Assembly: GCA_038230275.1 (NCBI GenBank)
Contig: JBBRNO010000058.1
Coordinates: 1-35,794 of the forward strand
Length of the DNA: 35,794 bases
Direction: 5' to 3'
Origin: JANXXV01 sp038230275
GTDB taxonomy: Bacteria > Acidobacteriota > Terriglobia > Bryobacterales > Bryobacteraceae
The position numbers and the translations under genes are program-made. Below, in pieces: positions 24,875 to 33,275 of this stretch (the first letter of the stretch is position 1; each line of letters begins with the position of its first letter). The notes beneath the pieces were generated by a model. The model did no database searches and had not been told where the DNA came from. It was given only the letters and a program-made list of their open reading frames with translations.

Positions 24875-25235
24875 GGATCCTCCCTTTTCCGCAGAACTAC
24901 ACCTCTCCAGCGTCTCTAAGCATTAGTCTCCTCCATTACACTTACATTGGATGCGCATCACAGCACACCGGTTGCGTCAACCTAAGAGGCAGGCAGAGGC
25001 AACACTTTTTTAATTCTACTTCAGACCTATCGCTCATACAATACCCCCATCTGTCAAGGACTACCTCCCTAAGCAGCCAAAGCGTGACCTGTCACGTCGT
25101 AATTTAGAGCACACTTTCGATTATTATCGTGGTCAAGCACATAATCACCGCTTCATGCCTATCCCGAGGACGCGATGCACGCCTCCGAGTCTTGCAGCAG
25201 AAAAGGCGGAATGCATATATGTAGAAGATCGAACC
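24875..25235 (+). other. AT-richer gap without recognisable gene
   Basis: No coding frame in these 361 bases on either strand gives protein-like residues. The short open frames present are rich in Ser, Thr and His without pattern. It belongs to the AT-richer accessory stretch and may be a relic of inserted DNA. Confidence 0.4.
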
Positions 25236-25420
25236 ATGATCCAGCCTCACAAGGTGGAGGACGTGAAGACAACCCTGATCGGAATCGGCGTTCAGGGCAT
25301 GACCATCTCTGAGGTGCGTGGCGACGGCCGTCCAAAAAGGCCGCACCGAGGTATATCGCGGATAGGAGCACATCGTCGATCTCATGCCGAAGGTGCTGGT
25401 GTAAATCGGCAAGATTGGGT
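25236..25420 (+). pseudogene. Broken nitrogen-regulatory PII gene (glnB/glnK-like remnant)
   Basis: From ATG 25236 the frame reads MIQPHKVEDVKTTLIGIG then VQGMTISEVRGDGR, which is the start of a PII signal protein minus its first few residues (normally an EAII-K/Q-P-x-K-LEDVK strand). At the AAAAA run near 25336 the frame breaks; one base over it resumes as GRTEVYRG, the T-loop. It is then stopped by TAG (before EHIVDLMPKVLV) and by a TAA at 25402-25404. The C-terminal half is largely missing. With a frameshift, two nonsense codons and a truncation, no functional PII can be made. It ends about 50 nt before the vapBC promoter. Confidence 0.7.
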
Positions 25421-25453
25421 ATCCGGCGTGGAAAACATATCCGAACCATCGTA

Positions 25454-25487
25454 TTGACACTCTATCCGTGCACACGTATACTGTGTG
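25454..25487 (+). promoter_or_regulatory. Near-consensus promoter and inverted repeat of the vapBC pair
   Basis: TTGACA (25454-25459), exactly 17 nt, then TATACT (25477-25482) is almost a perfect sigma70 promoter. Transcription should start at or next to the A of the ATG at 25490, giving a leaderless antitoxin message. An inverted repeat CACAC-N7-GTGTG (25471-25487) encloses the -10, a natural site for autorepression by the VapB-VapC complex. Confidence 0.65.
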
Positions 25488-25489
25488 GT

Positions 25490-25714
25490 ATGAACATTAC
25501 CCTCGCGGTTGACGATGAAGTGATTCATAAGGCGCGGCGCCAGGCGGAGCAATTGGGTACGAGTGTCAATCAGCTGGTGCGAGAGTACCTGGAGCAATTA
25601 GCGGGGAAACCCGATCCCCTTCGAGACGCCGATGAATTCGAACAGCTCTCGAAATCGTCACAAGGCGATTCTAAAGGATGGAAATTCAACCGTGAGGAAG
25701 CTCACCAGCGCTAA
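25490..25714 (+). CDS. Ribbon-helix-helix antitoxin, VapB-like
   Basis: The 74-residue protein starts ITLAVDDEVIHKARRQAEQL and continues GTSVNQLVREYLEQLAG, a typical ribbon-helix-helix DNA-binding domain. A charged flexible tail (PLRDADEFEQLSKSSQ...) probably wraps the toxin. The frame is open from 25415, but the ATG at 25490 gives the family N-terminus and matches the predicted transcription start. The stop TAA shares its last A with the toxin ATG (TAATG), so the two are co-translated. The protein should neutralise the PIN toxin and repress its own promoter through the adjacent inverted repeat. Confidence 0.85.
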   Translation: MNITLAVDDEVIHKARRQAEQLGTSVNQLVREYLEQLAGKPDPLRDADEFEQLSKSSQGDSKGWKFNREEAHQR

Positions 25715-26130
25715 TGAAGGGATTGGCGTTCTTCGATACAAATATATTTGTTTACGCAGATGATGCTTCAGATCCCGCCAAGCAGGCCACGGCGATTCAC
25801 CTAATCGGGCAGTACCAACGGTCAGGACAGGCGCTTTTGTCCCTGCAAGTCTTACAAGAATATTTTTCGGTAGCCACACGGAAACTTGGCGTGCCCCCCG
25901 AACTTGCGCAGCGCAAGGTGGAACTGATGTCGCGCATGCGCGTCGTTCGATTCGATGAGTCCGACGTCATCTCCGCAATAGAGCTTCATCGTTTGCACCA
26001 AGTGTCGTTCTGGGACGCCATGATTATCCATGCGGCCCGGCAAGGTGGAGCCGCCGTTCTATTCAGCGAGGACTTGCAAGCAGGTAGTAAGTGGGGCCGT
26101 CCCACAGTGGTTAACCCGTTCCGGGGCTAG
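25714..26130 (+). CDS. PIN-domain toxin, VapC-like ribonuclease
   Basis: The 138-residue protein is a PIN domain with the acidic Mg2+-binding set in place: Asp8 (FFDTNIFVYADD), Glu49 (LQEYFSV), Asp101 (SFWDAMIIHAA) and Asp120 (FSEDLQ). VapC enzymes cut tRNA or rRNA at specific sites and stop growth when not bound by the antitoxin; the target here is unknown. It overlaps the antitoxin gene by one base. It converges with the ADOP permease gene on the other strand with one base between the two stop codons and no visible terminator. The pair lies at the right edge of the accessory stretch. Confidence 0.9.
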   Translation: MKGLAFFDTNIFVYADDASDPAKQATAIHLIGQYQRSGQALLSLQVLQEYFSVATRKLGVPPELAQRKVELMSRMRVVRFDESDVISAIELHRLHQVSFWDAMIIHAARQGGAAVLFSEDLQAGSKWGRPTVVNPFRG

Positions 26131-26131
26131 C

Positions 26132-28636
26132 TCATTCAAACCGCAGCGCCAGAATCGGATCGATGCGGCTGGCCCGGTGCGCCGGAATCAGTCCCGCCAC
26201 ACTCGCCACCGCGGCCAGCAAAATAATCGCCGTACCAGCGATCCAAGGATCGTTAGCCGTAATGCCGTAGAGTTGCGCAGCCACATATCGGCCCAATCCA
26301 ATCGCCGCCGGAACCCCAACCGCCAATCCGATCCCCAGCAGCATCAGCACTTCTCTCATCACCAGCCAGATCACCGATCCAGGCGTCGCGCCCAACGCAA
26401 TCCTTATCCCCAGCTCCTTCCTCCGCCGGGCCACCACAAACGCCATCACGCCATACAACCCGATCGCCGCCAGCAACGTGGCAAGAAAACCGAATCCTGC
26501 GGACAGCAGCGCGATCAATCGCTCAGTCAGCAGCGTCTGGTCCAATTGCCCCGCCAGCGTAGTCATCTCATACACCGGCAGCGACGGGTCCAGCTTTTTC
26601 ACTTCACTGCGCAACGCGCCATAAGCATTGCCGGGCCCCATGGAGGTGCGTACATAGAACGCCACCTGCCCTTTGCCCCAGTTAGGAACAAACATCTGCC
26701 GCCGTATTCCTTCCCGTGGACCTTCATACAGCGAGTCCGCCGCCACCCCAATAATCTCAATGTCCAACTTTGTATCCGGAGCACCGCCGAACCCCACATG
26801 CCTGCCCACGGCACTCTTTTCACCAAAGTAGTGCTGCGCGAAACGGTGGTTGACAATGGCCACCTTCGCGTCCTTCTTCACATCGCGATAATCGAAATCG
26901 CGCCCTTCCAGAATCGGGGTCCCCATCGCTTCGAAGTATCCCGGCGAAAGCGAGTTCATGAACGCCTGCATGTCTTCGCCGTCCTTCGCCGTATGCCCTT
27001 CCACAGACAGGCCGCTGTCCCACTCGTTTCCGGCCAGCAGCGAAACCGCAGCCAGGGCCGCCGATTTCACGCCCGGCACCGCCCGGATATGCTCTAACAA
27101 ATCCTGGTAAAAATGCACCACCCGCGGAGCATCGTAACCGTTCAATGCCGGAGCCAGCTGGAACGTTACCAGATTCTCCATATCGTGAAATCCCGTTTCC
27201 GTGGTCTTCAGATTTTGCAGACTCCGGACAAACAGGCCCGCCCCAAACAGCAGCAGAAAACTCAACGCCACTTGCGCCGCCACCAATCCTTGCCGCAGCA
27301 CCAACGATCCACTAGTGCCCGCCACCGAACCGACCGTATCTTTCAGCGTGGTCCACAGATCCGGACGGCTGGCCCGCAGCGCCGGCAGCAGTCCAAACAA
27401 CAGCCCCGTCAGAAAAGTGAGGCCCAGCGTGAACAACAAGATCCGCGGATCCGGCTCAGGGCTCACCAGCAACGGATTCCCTTCGGAAGGCACCAACGCC
27501 AGCAAACCGCGCGTCATCGCTACGGCCAGGGCAATTCCCGCGATTCCGCCTGCAAAGGAAAGCACAAAGCTCTCGACCAACAACTGCCGTACCAGTTGCG
27601 CGCGCGACGCGCCAATCGAAAGCCGGATGGCGATTTCCTTCTGCCGCGAAAAGGCGCGCGCGATCATCAGATTCGCCACATTCGCGCAAGCAATTAACAG
27701 CACCAGCCCAACCATGCACATCAGCACAATCAGCGCTTTTGAGAAGCTGTTACGCAGTCCTGAATAGCCTGTAGCCGCCGGTTCTACAAGTAGAGTCCCT
27801 TTCAAAAACTGTTCACGGCCGTATGCGGACCACTTTCGCGCCGCCGGCAAGGTAGTCTCATATTCGCGAATCTGATGACACAATCCCTGCATCGGCGCCT
27901 TGGCCGAATCCACCGTGTAGCCTGGCTTCAGCCGCGCGAATACCTGCACCCAGCGCGTTCGCCGGTCGCTCATCTCCACCCAACTCCACTCCGGCACCAT
28001 CGCCACCTTCATCAGAATCGGCACGCGAATCTGCGGCGATCGCGTCGGGTCCATCCCCGCAAATCCCGCCGCCGACACGCCGACTACCGTCATCGGATAG
28101 TTGTTCACCAGAATCTTTATGCCAATCACATGCGGGTCGCGCGCGAAGCGATTCACCCAGTAGTCGTAGCTCAGCACCACCACCGGATGACCCTGATACA
28201 CGCGGTCGTCCTCCTGGGAACTGAACACCCGCCCGATGGCAGCCCGAACGCCCAGCATGGAGAAGTAGTTCCCGGAGACCATCTCCGCCTGCACCCGTTC
28301 CGTCTGATTGTCAACGCTGACCGACGCCGAAACCAGCCGCCGGCAGATCACTTCCTCGAACGGTTCCGCTTTCTTCTGGTAGTCCTGGTAGATCGGATAG
28401 GAATGCATCCGGTCGCCCATGTTGCTGCCGTTGTGGCTACCGCGCTGGTACAGCATCACAAGCTGTTCTGGATCCCGAACCGGCAGCCGGCGCAGCAGAA
28501 TTTGATCGATCAGCGTAAAGATTGCCGTATTGGCGCCGATCCCCAGCGCCAGCGATAGAATGGCAACAGTTGCGAACAACGGACTGCGTTTCAGTGTTCG
28601 TAGAGCGTATCGAAGGTCCGCCAGCAAATGGGTCAT
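26132..28636 (-). CDS. MacB-like ABC permease of the ADOP type
   Basis: The 834-residue protein begins LRYALRTLKRSPLFATVAIL and LALGIGANTAIFTLIDQILL, the hallmark of acidobacterial duplicated orphan permeases. Layout: N-terminal helix, periplasmic MacB_PCD domain (about 50-250), FtsX core with three helices (about 300-430), then a second PCD domain (about 480-680) and a second three-helix FtsX core with RRKELGIRIALGATPGSVIW. No ATPase domain is fused or adjacent, as is usual for the group. Whether such proteins export peptides or lipids or act mechanically is not known. The start codon is 91 nt downstream of the receptor gene stop on the same strand. Confidence 0.9.
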   Translation of the reverse strand: MTHLLADLRYALRTLKRSPLFATVAILSLALGIGANTAIFTLIDQILLRRLPVRDPEQLVMLYQRGSHNGSNMGDRMHSYPIYQDYQKKAEPFEEVICRRLVSASVSVDNQTERVQAEMVSGNYFSMLGVRAAIGRVFSSQEDDRVYQGHPVVVLSYDYWVNRFARDPHVIGIKILVNNYPMTVVGVSAAGFAGMDPTRSPQIRVPILMKVAMVPEWSWVEMSDRRTRWVQVFARLKPGYTVDSAKAPMQGLCHQIREYETTLPAARKWSAYGREQFLKGTLLVEPAATGYSGLRNSFSKALIVLMCMVGLVLLIACANVANLMIARAFSRQKEIAIRLSIGASRAQLVRQLLVESFVLSFAGGIAGIALAVAMTRGLLALVPSEGNPLLVSPEPDPRILLFTLGLTFLTGLLFGLLPALRASRPDLWTTLKDTVGSVAGTSGSLVLRQGLVAAQVALSFLLLFGAGLFVRSLQNLKTTETGFHDMENLVTFQLAPALNGYDAPRVVHFYQDLLEHIRAVPGVKSAALAAVSLLAGNEWDSGLSVEGHTAKDGEDMQAFMNSLSPGYFEAMGTPILEGRDFDYRDVKKDAKVAIVNHRFAQHYFGEKSAVGRHVGFGGAPDTKLDIEIIGVAADSLYEGPREGIRRQMFVPNWGKGQVAFYVRTSMGPGNAYGALRSEVKKLDPSLPVYEMTTLAGQLDQTLLTERLIALLSAGFGFLATLLAAIGLYGVMAFVVARRRKELGIRIALGATPGSVIWLVMREVLMLLGIGLAVGVPAAIGLGRYVAAQLYGITANDPWIAGTAIILLAAVASVAGLIPAHRASRIDPILALRFE

Positions 28637-28727
28637 CGCTAGTAATACGCTGGCGAGCGTTCGAGGTTCCTAAAAAACTGAAAGAATTTTGCGCAAGCGG
28701 CCGCTGCGCCTCAGTCTACTCCTCAGT

Positions 28728-31721
28728 TTAAAAGATGAACCGGATCCCAATTTGCCCTTGGCGCGGGCCGCCAAACCGGTCGGTACCGGGAGAATTCAAC
28801 GGAATTCCAGCGGTATTGGTGGCGTAAAAATACCCGGTGTTCGGATTCGCCGTGGCCGTCGGCTTCCCAAAGAAGCTGTCCCCATCGCCATTGAAAGTCT
28901 TGTTGCTCGCCCGGGTCAAATTGTATCCTTCAATCGAAAGAGCTACCCGCATGTGCTCGCCGATCTTGAACTCCTTAATCAACCGCATATCCCAATCGAA
29001 GAAATTCTCGTAGCGCGCAGAATCTCGCGGAACCAGGCTGCCGTTGATAATCGGCCGGTCATTATCTTTGTTGCCGTCGTTATTCAAGTCCGTTCCCAAG
29101 ACATACCTGCCCGGCGAGCCCGTGTGCGCCAGCAGCAGGCTGCTGATGGTGAAACCGCGCCCCAGATCGTACAGCACATTCATGTTGCCGCTATGCCGGA
29201 TGTCATTCTTGGCATAGGCCGAGTCTGAGTTTAAGTTGTACACATTCAGCATGTACTGCCGGTTGAAATCGCGCTCATTGGAATCATCGTCGCGATTCTT
29301 CGCATACGTATAGTTCAAGGCGAATTGCAGACGATGGCTCATTCTGCGATGAACGCTAACATACCCGCCGTTATAGCTGGAATGCCCCACCGACTTGTTG
29401 ACGTTGAACTGGCCCAGCGTTGGATCGGGACGCGCCACCGCCGGCTTCACCGCCTTGCCCGCTGCGTCCAGATAGATTCCCTGGCCGGTCGCTGCGTTGT
29501 ATCCGGAAGCCTGCACCAGCCGCCCGCTGGCATCGTAAGTGGGATACGCCACATATCCATTCGTCAGTACCGCCGGTTGAAACAGATTGACATCGATGCG
29601 CCGTTGCAGCGCCCAGGTGGAATTCCTCACGAAGCCAACCGTCAACGTCGTGTCCCGATCAATCTGCTGCTCCACTGCAATCGAGACTTGCCCGGATCGC
29701 GGATTTCGGAAATTTCGATCGAACGCATATATGGCATTGCTGGCCAGCACCAGTCCCGCCGGAACGGACGTCAATGGTTGCGGAACAGTCACATAGTTGA
29801 TCACCTTGGCATCGGCCTGGCTATCCAGCAGCACCGTGTTGAATCCGTTATCGGTAAAAACGCGCTGCATCAGATAGCCCGGAGTGCGCGAATCGAACAG
29901 CCCGCCTGACAACCGGACCACCGTCTTGCCCTTGCCGCCCACATCGTAAACAAGTCCCAACCGGGGCTGCCACATTTTCAAATCGTTCGGAATCTGCCCG
30001 TTGAGCGGATACTGCGGATTGGCTGGCGGTTGCGGATTCATCTGGCCTTCCCAGCGCAGTCCCGCGGTCAAGGTCAAGTCCGGCCGCAGCTTGATCGAGT
30101 CGGTAAAGAAAACGGCGAAGTCTTTCTGCATCTCTTCAAACAGACCCTGTTTTCCATTCGCGGCAACCGTCTGCTGATATCGGGAGATCCTGGTCTTGTC
30201 ACCCGCCAGCGCCGCCAGATAATCCGACAGCGTACTGAAACTGTAAGCCCCACCGTAGTTCTTTTCCCGCTGTTGGCGTTCCGGATTAAAATTCAAATCA
30301 ACGCCAACCCGCACATTGTGGCGGCCTTTGGTCCAGCTCAAATTGTCCAGCACCTGATACCGCGTGGCGTCATAAATGTAAACCCCGTTAGAGCTACCGC
30401 CGAGTGTGCCAAAATCCGTGATGTCCACCTGCGCCAGCGAACTCACCGGGACCTGTGTGCGGTTATCGTAAACCCACTGCCCTCGAAATTCGTTCAGCAA
30501 GCTCGGCGAAAGCACCGTCGTCAGTCCGCCTTTCAGACCTTGGCTCGCCCGGCTCAGCGTCGTGTTGTTGGTTGACGATGCATTCGTCTGCCCGCTGGCC
30601 CCGCCGAAATTGAGACCCGACTGCCCGGCATACGTATACTGCAGATTCATCGTATTCGCCTGGTTCAGCACGTAATCCAATTTGCCAAAGGCAACTAGCG
30701 GATTGTTCTTCTGACTGAAGCTGCCCTGCTGCGAAAGAATATTGGCCGGGATCACCACGCTGCCCGTCGGTCGATCAAACTTCACCGTATAAGGAATGCT
30801 GACGATGTTCTTCTCCACAGCCGCAAAGAAGAAAAGCTTCTCCTGCTGGATGGGCCCGCCAATCGAACCGCCGAACTGGTGCTGCGAATTGCTGCTGCTG
30901 TCGTTGCCAAACGCATCGGGCGAAGTCATCGCTCCGTTGCGGTTCTGGTAGAACCCCGCTCCATGAAAATCATTGGTTCCAGACTTGGTCACAACATTCA
31001 GATAGCCCGAATTGGTGCGCCCCACTTCCGCGGACGCGCCATTCAGCACCATCTGGAACTCGCGCACCGCAAGCTGCGGGAAGAAGAACGCGGATTCGTT
31101 CGGTCCACCCCCACGCGGCCCCCCTTGCAGCGGATCGTTGAAGTCCACCCCGTCAATCGCGATGTTCGCGTTGATAGACCGTTGGCCATTCACCACCAGG
31201 CCGAACCGGCTCCCTTCCTGCGTCACGTTCGGCGCCAGCTGGGCAAATTCGGTGAAGTTACGGCCGCGGATGGGAAGGTCCTCAATCGCCCGCGAATCAA
31301 TGCTGATGCTATTGGCAGGATCGGTAAGATTCACGATCTGCGAATCCGTTACCACCGTGACCTCGGCACTAGCCGCAGCCACCTGCAGCGTGATGCTGAT
31401 GCTCTTGGTCACACCCACCGTCAGCGCCACGTTCTCCACCACCGCTTTAGAAAAGCCGGGAGCCGACGCTTCAATACGATACCGGCCCACGGGCAGAGAG
31501 CCCAAGCGGAACTGGCCCTCGCCATTGGTCACCGTGCTGCGTGTAAACCCGGTCTCGGTCTCCCGCACGGCAATGCCGGCATTCGCCATCACCTTTCCAG
31601 TTGCATCGGAAGCGCTACCTTCGATCACGGCGCGGCCGGATTCCGATTGCGCCAACAGAGCGCTGGGGAGAAGACACACAGCCAGTACCAGGGCTAAAGA
31701 CCAACGCCAAGATCGCATCAA
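28728..31721 (-). CDS. Oar-like TonB-dependent receptor
   Basis: The 997-residue protein has a signal peptide (WSLALVLAVCLLPSALLAQ) and a carboxypeptidase-regulatory domain (AVIEGSASDATGKVMANAGI through GRYRIEASAPGFSKA). The plug region has IEDLPIRGRNFTEFAQLAPN, then GLVVNGQRSINANIAIDGVD and FQMVLNGASAEVGRTNSGYL. A large outer-membrane barrel ends in GQIGIRFIF. The final Phe is the barrel-assembly signal. It is shorter than the receptor at 13647 and only distantly similar. The ATG is preceded by GGAGTG. Placed upstream of the ADOP permease on the same strand, it may share its transcript. The substrate cannot be inferred. Confidence 0.9.
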   Translation of the reverse strand: MMRSWRWSLALVLAVCLLPSALLAQSESGRAVIEGSASDATGKVMANAGIAVRETETGFTRSTVTNGEGQFRLGSLPVGRYRIEASAPGFSKAVVENVALTVGVTKSISITLQVAAASAEVTVVTDSQIVNLTDPANSISIDSRAIEDLPIRGRNFTEFAQLAPNVTQEGSRFGLVVNGQRSINANIAIDGVDFNDPLQGGPRGGGPNESAFFFPQLAVREFQMVLNGASAEVGRTNSGYLNVVTKSGTNDFHGAGFYQNRNGAMTSPDAFGNDSSSNSQHQFGGSIGGPIQQEKLFFFAAVEKNIVSIPYTVKFDRPTGSVVIPANILSQQGSFSQKNNPLVAFGKLDYVLNQANTMNLQYTYAGQSGLNFGGASGQTNASSTNNTTLSRASQGLKGGLTTVLSPSLLNEFRGQWVYDNRTQVPVSSLAQVDITDFGTLGGSSNGVYIYDATRYQVLDNLSWTKGRHNVRVGVDLNFNPERQQREKNYGGAYSFSTLSDYLAALAGDKTRISRYQQTVAANGKQGLFEEMQKDFAVFFTDSIKLRPDLTLTAGLRWEGQMNPQPPANPQYPLNGQIPNDLKMWQPRLGLVYDVGGKGKTVVRLSGGLFDSRTPGYLMQRVFTDNGFNTVLLDSQADAKVINYVTVPQPLTSVPAGLVLASNAIYAFDRNFRNPRSGQVSIAVEQQIDRDTTLTVGFVRNSTWALQRRIDVNLFQPAVLTNGYVAYPTYDASGRLVQASGYNAATGQGIYLDAAGKAVKPAVARPDPTLGQFNVNKSVGHSSYNGGYVSVHRRMSHRLQFALNYTYAKNRDDDSNERDFNRQYMLNVYNLNSDSAYAKNDIRHSGNMNVLYDLGRGFTISSLLLAHTGSPGRYVLGTDLNNDGNKDNDRPIINGSLVPRDSARYENFFDWDMRLIKEFKIGEHMRVALSIEGYNLTRASNKTFNGDGDSFFGKPTATANPNTGYFYATNTAGIPLNSPGTDRFGGPRQGQIGIRFIF

Positions 31722-31769
31722 GACACTCCTGAAAGTTGTGATTGCAATTCAAAAGTGTAGCGGCTGAAT

Positions 31770-31788
31770 GTTACAACGCCGTTGCAAC
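31770..31788 (-). promoter_or_regulatory. Tandem GTTRCAAC boxes upstream of the receptor gene
   Basis: GTTACAAC (31770-31777) and the self-complementary GTTGCAAC (31781-31788) lie 11 bp apart, one helical turn, about 50-67 bp before the receptor start. This is a possible regulator site; no promoter could be assigned with confidence. Confidence 0.25.
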
Positions 31789-31891
31789 AATGTGGCGGGT
31801 TTGTGAATCAAGCAAAGAATCTCTTACGGACCCACAACACCAGAGTACTGTCCGACAAATAACCGGACACAAGAAACAGCTTTCTCACGCG

Positions 31892-31940
31892 CGCGGCTCG
31901 GTCTCGAACTCGTTATTGCGACAGTAGTTTCCGAGCCGCG
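31892..31940. repeat. Inverted repeat with 10-bp perfect GC-rich arms
   Basis: CGCGGCTCGG (31892-31901) and its exact complement CCGAGCCGCG (31931-31940) face each other across 29 nt. Weaker similarity extends the arms outward on both sides (AAAC-x-GCT near 31874 against AGCGGTTT near 31951). No T-run follows, so this is not an ordinary terminator. It resembles a small extragenic palindromic or MITE-like element. Confidence 0.45.
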
Positions 31941-32026
31941 ACTGTAAAGGAGCGGTTTCCGCCAGTGTCCACCCAATTCGCGGACAATCCACCAGAGTGA
32001 AGCATCCGGGCCTCCGGCACTAATTA

Positions 32027-32131
32027 GGCCAGATCGAGTTCTGCCTCTTCGACGCGGGCGGCGGCACCGGCCCCAACCTGCTCCACCTCCTGCGGGAAGG
32101 CTACGAACTTTCCGCCACGGACGCGACACCT
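32027..32131 (+). pseudogene. Possible scrap of a SAM-dependent methyltransferase
   Basis: One frame reads FCLFDAGGGTGPNLLHLLRE then GYELSATDAT, which fits motif I and the second strand of a class I methyltransferase. Nothing recognisable continues on either side and a stop lies just upstream (32021). It may be a gene fragment or chance. The rest of the 461-base gap holds no gene that I can see. Confidence 0.3.
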
Positions 32132-32182
32132 CGGCAGCCTCGCGAGTGGATCCGTGGACAGCGTTGCGCGACGAATATCCGC

Positions 32183-32569
32183 TTATACCGGCTGGTGAAG
32201 CTGAATCAGGTTCCCGCAGGTGTCGGAAAACATCGCAATAATCACCGGCCCCGCGTTCATCGGTTCGCGCGTAAACACCACTCCACGCGCCTTCAGCAAC
32301 GCGTATTCTTTCTCCATATCAGCCACCTCAAAAGAAGTCAGCGGAATGCCCTGCGCAAACATCGCTTCCTGAAAAGCCTTACCGGCGGGATTCGCGTTGG
32401 GTTCCAAAGCAAGTTCCAGATCGTCCGGCCCCTCCGGCGAAACCACGGTGATCCAACGGTATTCCCCAACGGGAAGGTCATGTTTCTTCTGGAAGCCCAG
32501 CACCTCCGTGTAAAACTGCAGCGCCCTATCCTGGTCGCTAACCATGATGCTGGTGAGTTTGATTCGCAT
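32183..32569 (-). CDS. VOC (glyoxalase/bleomycin-resistance fold) protein
   Basis: The protein has 128 residues from the ATG at 32569, where the family N-terminus MRIKLTSIMVSDQDRALQFY begins; the frame is open further upstream but only because it overlaps the AraC gene. The two beta-alpha-beta-beta-beta modules are seen as residues 1-60 (EVLGFQKKHDLPVGEYRWITV) and 70-128 (GIPLTSFEVADMEKEYALLK, then GPVIIAMFSDTCGNLIQLHQ). The glutamate ligand usual near the C-terminus is Gln here, so metal binding is uncertain. It starts 32 nt inside the end of the AraC gene, so the two are co-transcribed and the regulator probably controls it. Confidence 0.85.
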   Translation of the reverse strand: MRIKLTSIMVSDQDRALQFYTEVLGFQKKHDLPVGEYRWITVVSPEGPDDLELALEPNANPAGKAFQEAMFAQGIPLTSFEVADMEKEYALLKARGVVFTREPMNAGPVIIAMFSDTCGNLIQLHQPV

Positions 32570-33041
32570 CTCTGCATAGTAAAGGAACGTGCACCACGGG
32601 CGCTTCTCGAAAATTGCGAAAGGCCGAAGGTGGCAGGCAGCCCAAAAGGTTGAGGCAACCTGGATAATAAACCCGTTGAAAATTCGCCGGTACCTGCACC
32701 AGCACGCGTGCGCGGCGCTGGTAATCGGAAGGCGTTTCGCCAACCCGGCGTGCAAACAGGGCACTGAAGCTGCCCATACTGGACATGCCAACTTCCATGC
32801 AGACCTCCGTTACCGAAAGCTGCCCTTTCGCCAACAGATACTTCGCCCGGTCCAGCCGCGACTGCATCCGAAACTGATGCGGTGTCAGCCCGAACAACGC
32901 CTCAAATTGCCGGATGAAATGAAAAGACGAGATCCCGACTTCTCGCGCCACATCCCTGATGGTTAACGGCTGCTCTCGAATCTCCACCAACAACTCCCGG
33001 GCCCGGCAGAGGCGGCCAAAAGCTTCCTGTCGCAGCAGCAT
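32538..33041 (-). CDS. AraC family transcriptional regulator (DNA-binding domain only)
   Basis: The 167-residue protein consists of an AraC/XylS double helix-turn-helix: first LTIRDVAREVGISSFHFIRQ, then LSVTEVCMEVGMSSMGSFSA ending FARRVGETPSDYQRR. A C-terminal tail of about 50 residues (PGCLNLLGCLPPSAFRNFRE) is shared, as I recall, with AraC proteins paired with VOC genes. There is no separate ligand-binding domain. It overlaps the VOC gene and is divergent from the TIR-WD40 gene, whose likely start lies 52 nt away, so their promoters would share the same short region. Confidence 0.85.
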   Translation of the reverse strand: MLLRQEAFGRLCRARELLVEIREQPLTIRDVAREVGISSFHFIRQFEALFGLTPHQFRMQSRLDRAKYLLAKGQLSVTEVCMEVGMSSMGSFSALFARRVGETPSDYQRRARVLVQVPANFQRVYYPGCLNLLGCLPPSAFRNFREAPVVHVPLLCRDANQTHQHHG

Positions 33042-33092
33042 CGTGAATCCCCGCGTGTGTGGTATCTTTGACGGCTAGCACGTCAAGTGCAA

Positions 33093-33275
33093 GTGTCCCA
33101 TAGGACGGAACATTTCACCTTCGACGTCTTCCTCAGCCATAGCGCTAAGGATAGGGAGGTGGTTCGTCCCATCGCAGAGCGGCTGCGCAAGGACGGGTTA
33201 CGGGTATAGTTCGATAGTTGGGAAGTCGACGACCCCGAACAAGGCCTGGAGCATTCGCGCGTACTCGTACTTTGC
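33093..33275 (+). pseudogene. N-terminal part of a TIR domain, interrupted by TAG
   Basis: In the same phase as the WD40 gene, and just before it, the frame from GTG 33093 reads MSHRTEHFTFDVFLSHSAKD then REVVRPIAERLRKDGLRV, stop, FDSWEVDDPEQGLEHSRVLV and LC into MSANAFG. This is the first half of a TIR domain (strand A FDVFLSHS, helix A, strand B). The stop TAG (33207-33209) stands where the family has Trp (TGG), a one-base change. The Glu of FDSWE, the usual NADase glutamate position, is present. The loop after it is about seven residues shorter than the KPGDSIPAKIEEGLEHS pattern I remember, an in-frame deletion. The first product would be only 38 residues. Confidence 0.75.

Noticed and set aside
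26030..27097. 355-residue plus-strand open frame opposite the ADOP gene
   Set aside because: Arg/His/Gln-rich shadow with no domain; the minus strand carries clear permease motifs.
32570..32791. 74-residue N-terminal extension of the VOC protein
   Set aside because: Overlaps the AraC gene in another frame; the VOC fold begins at the ATG at 32569.
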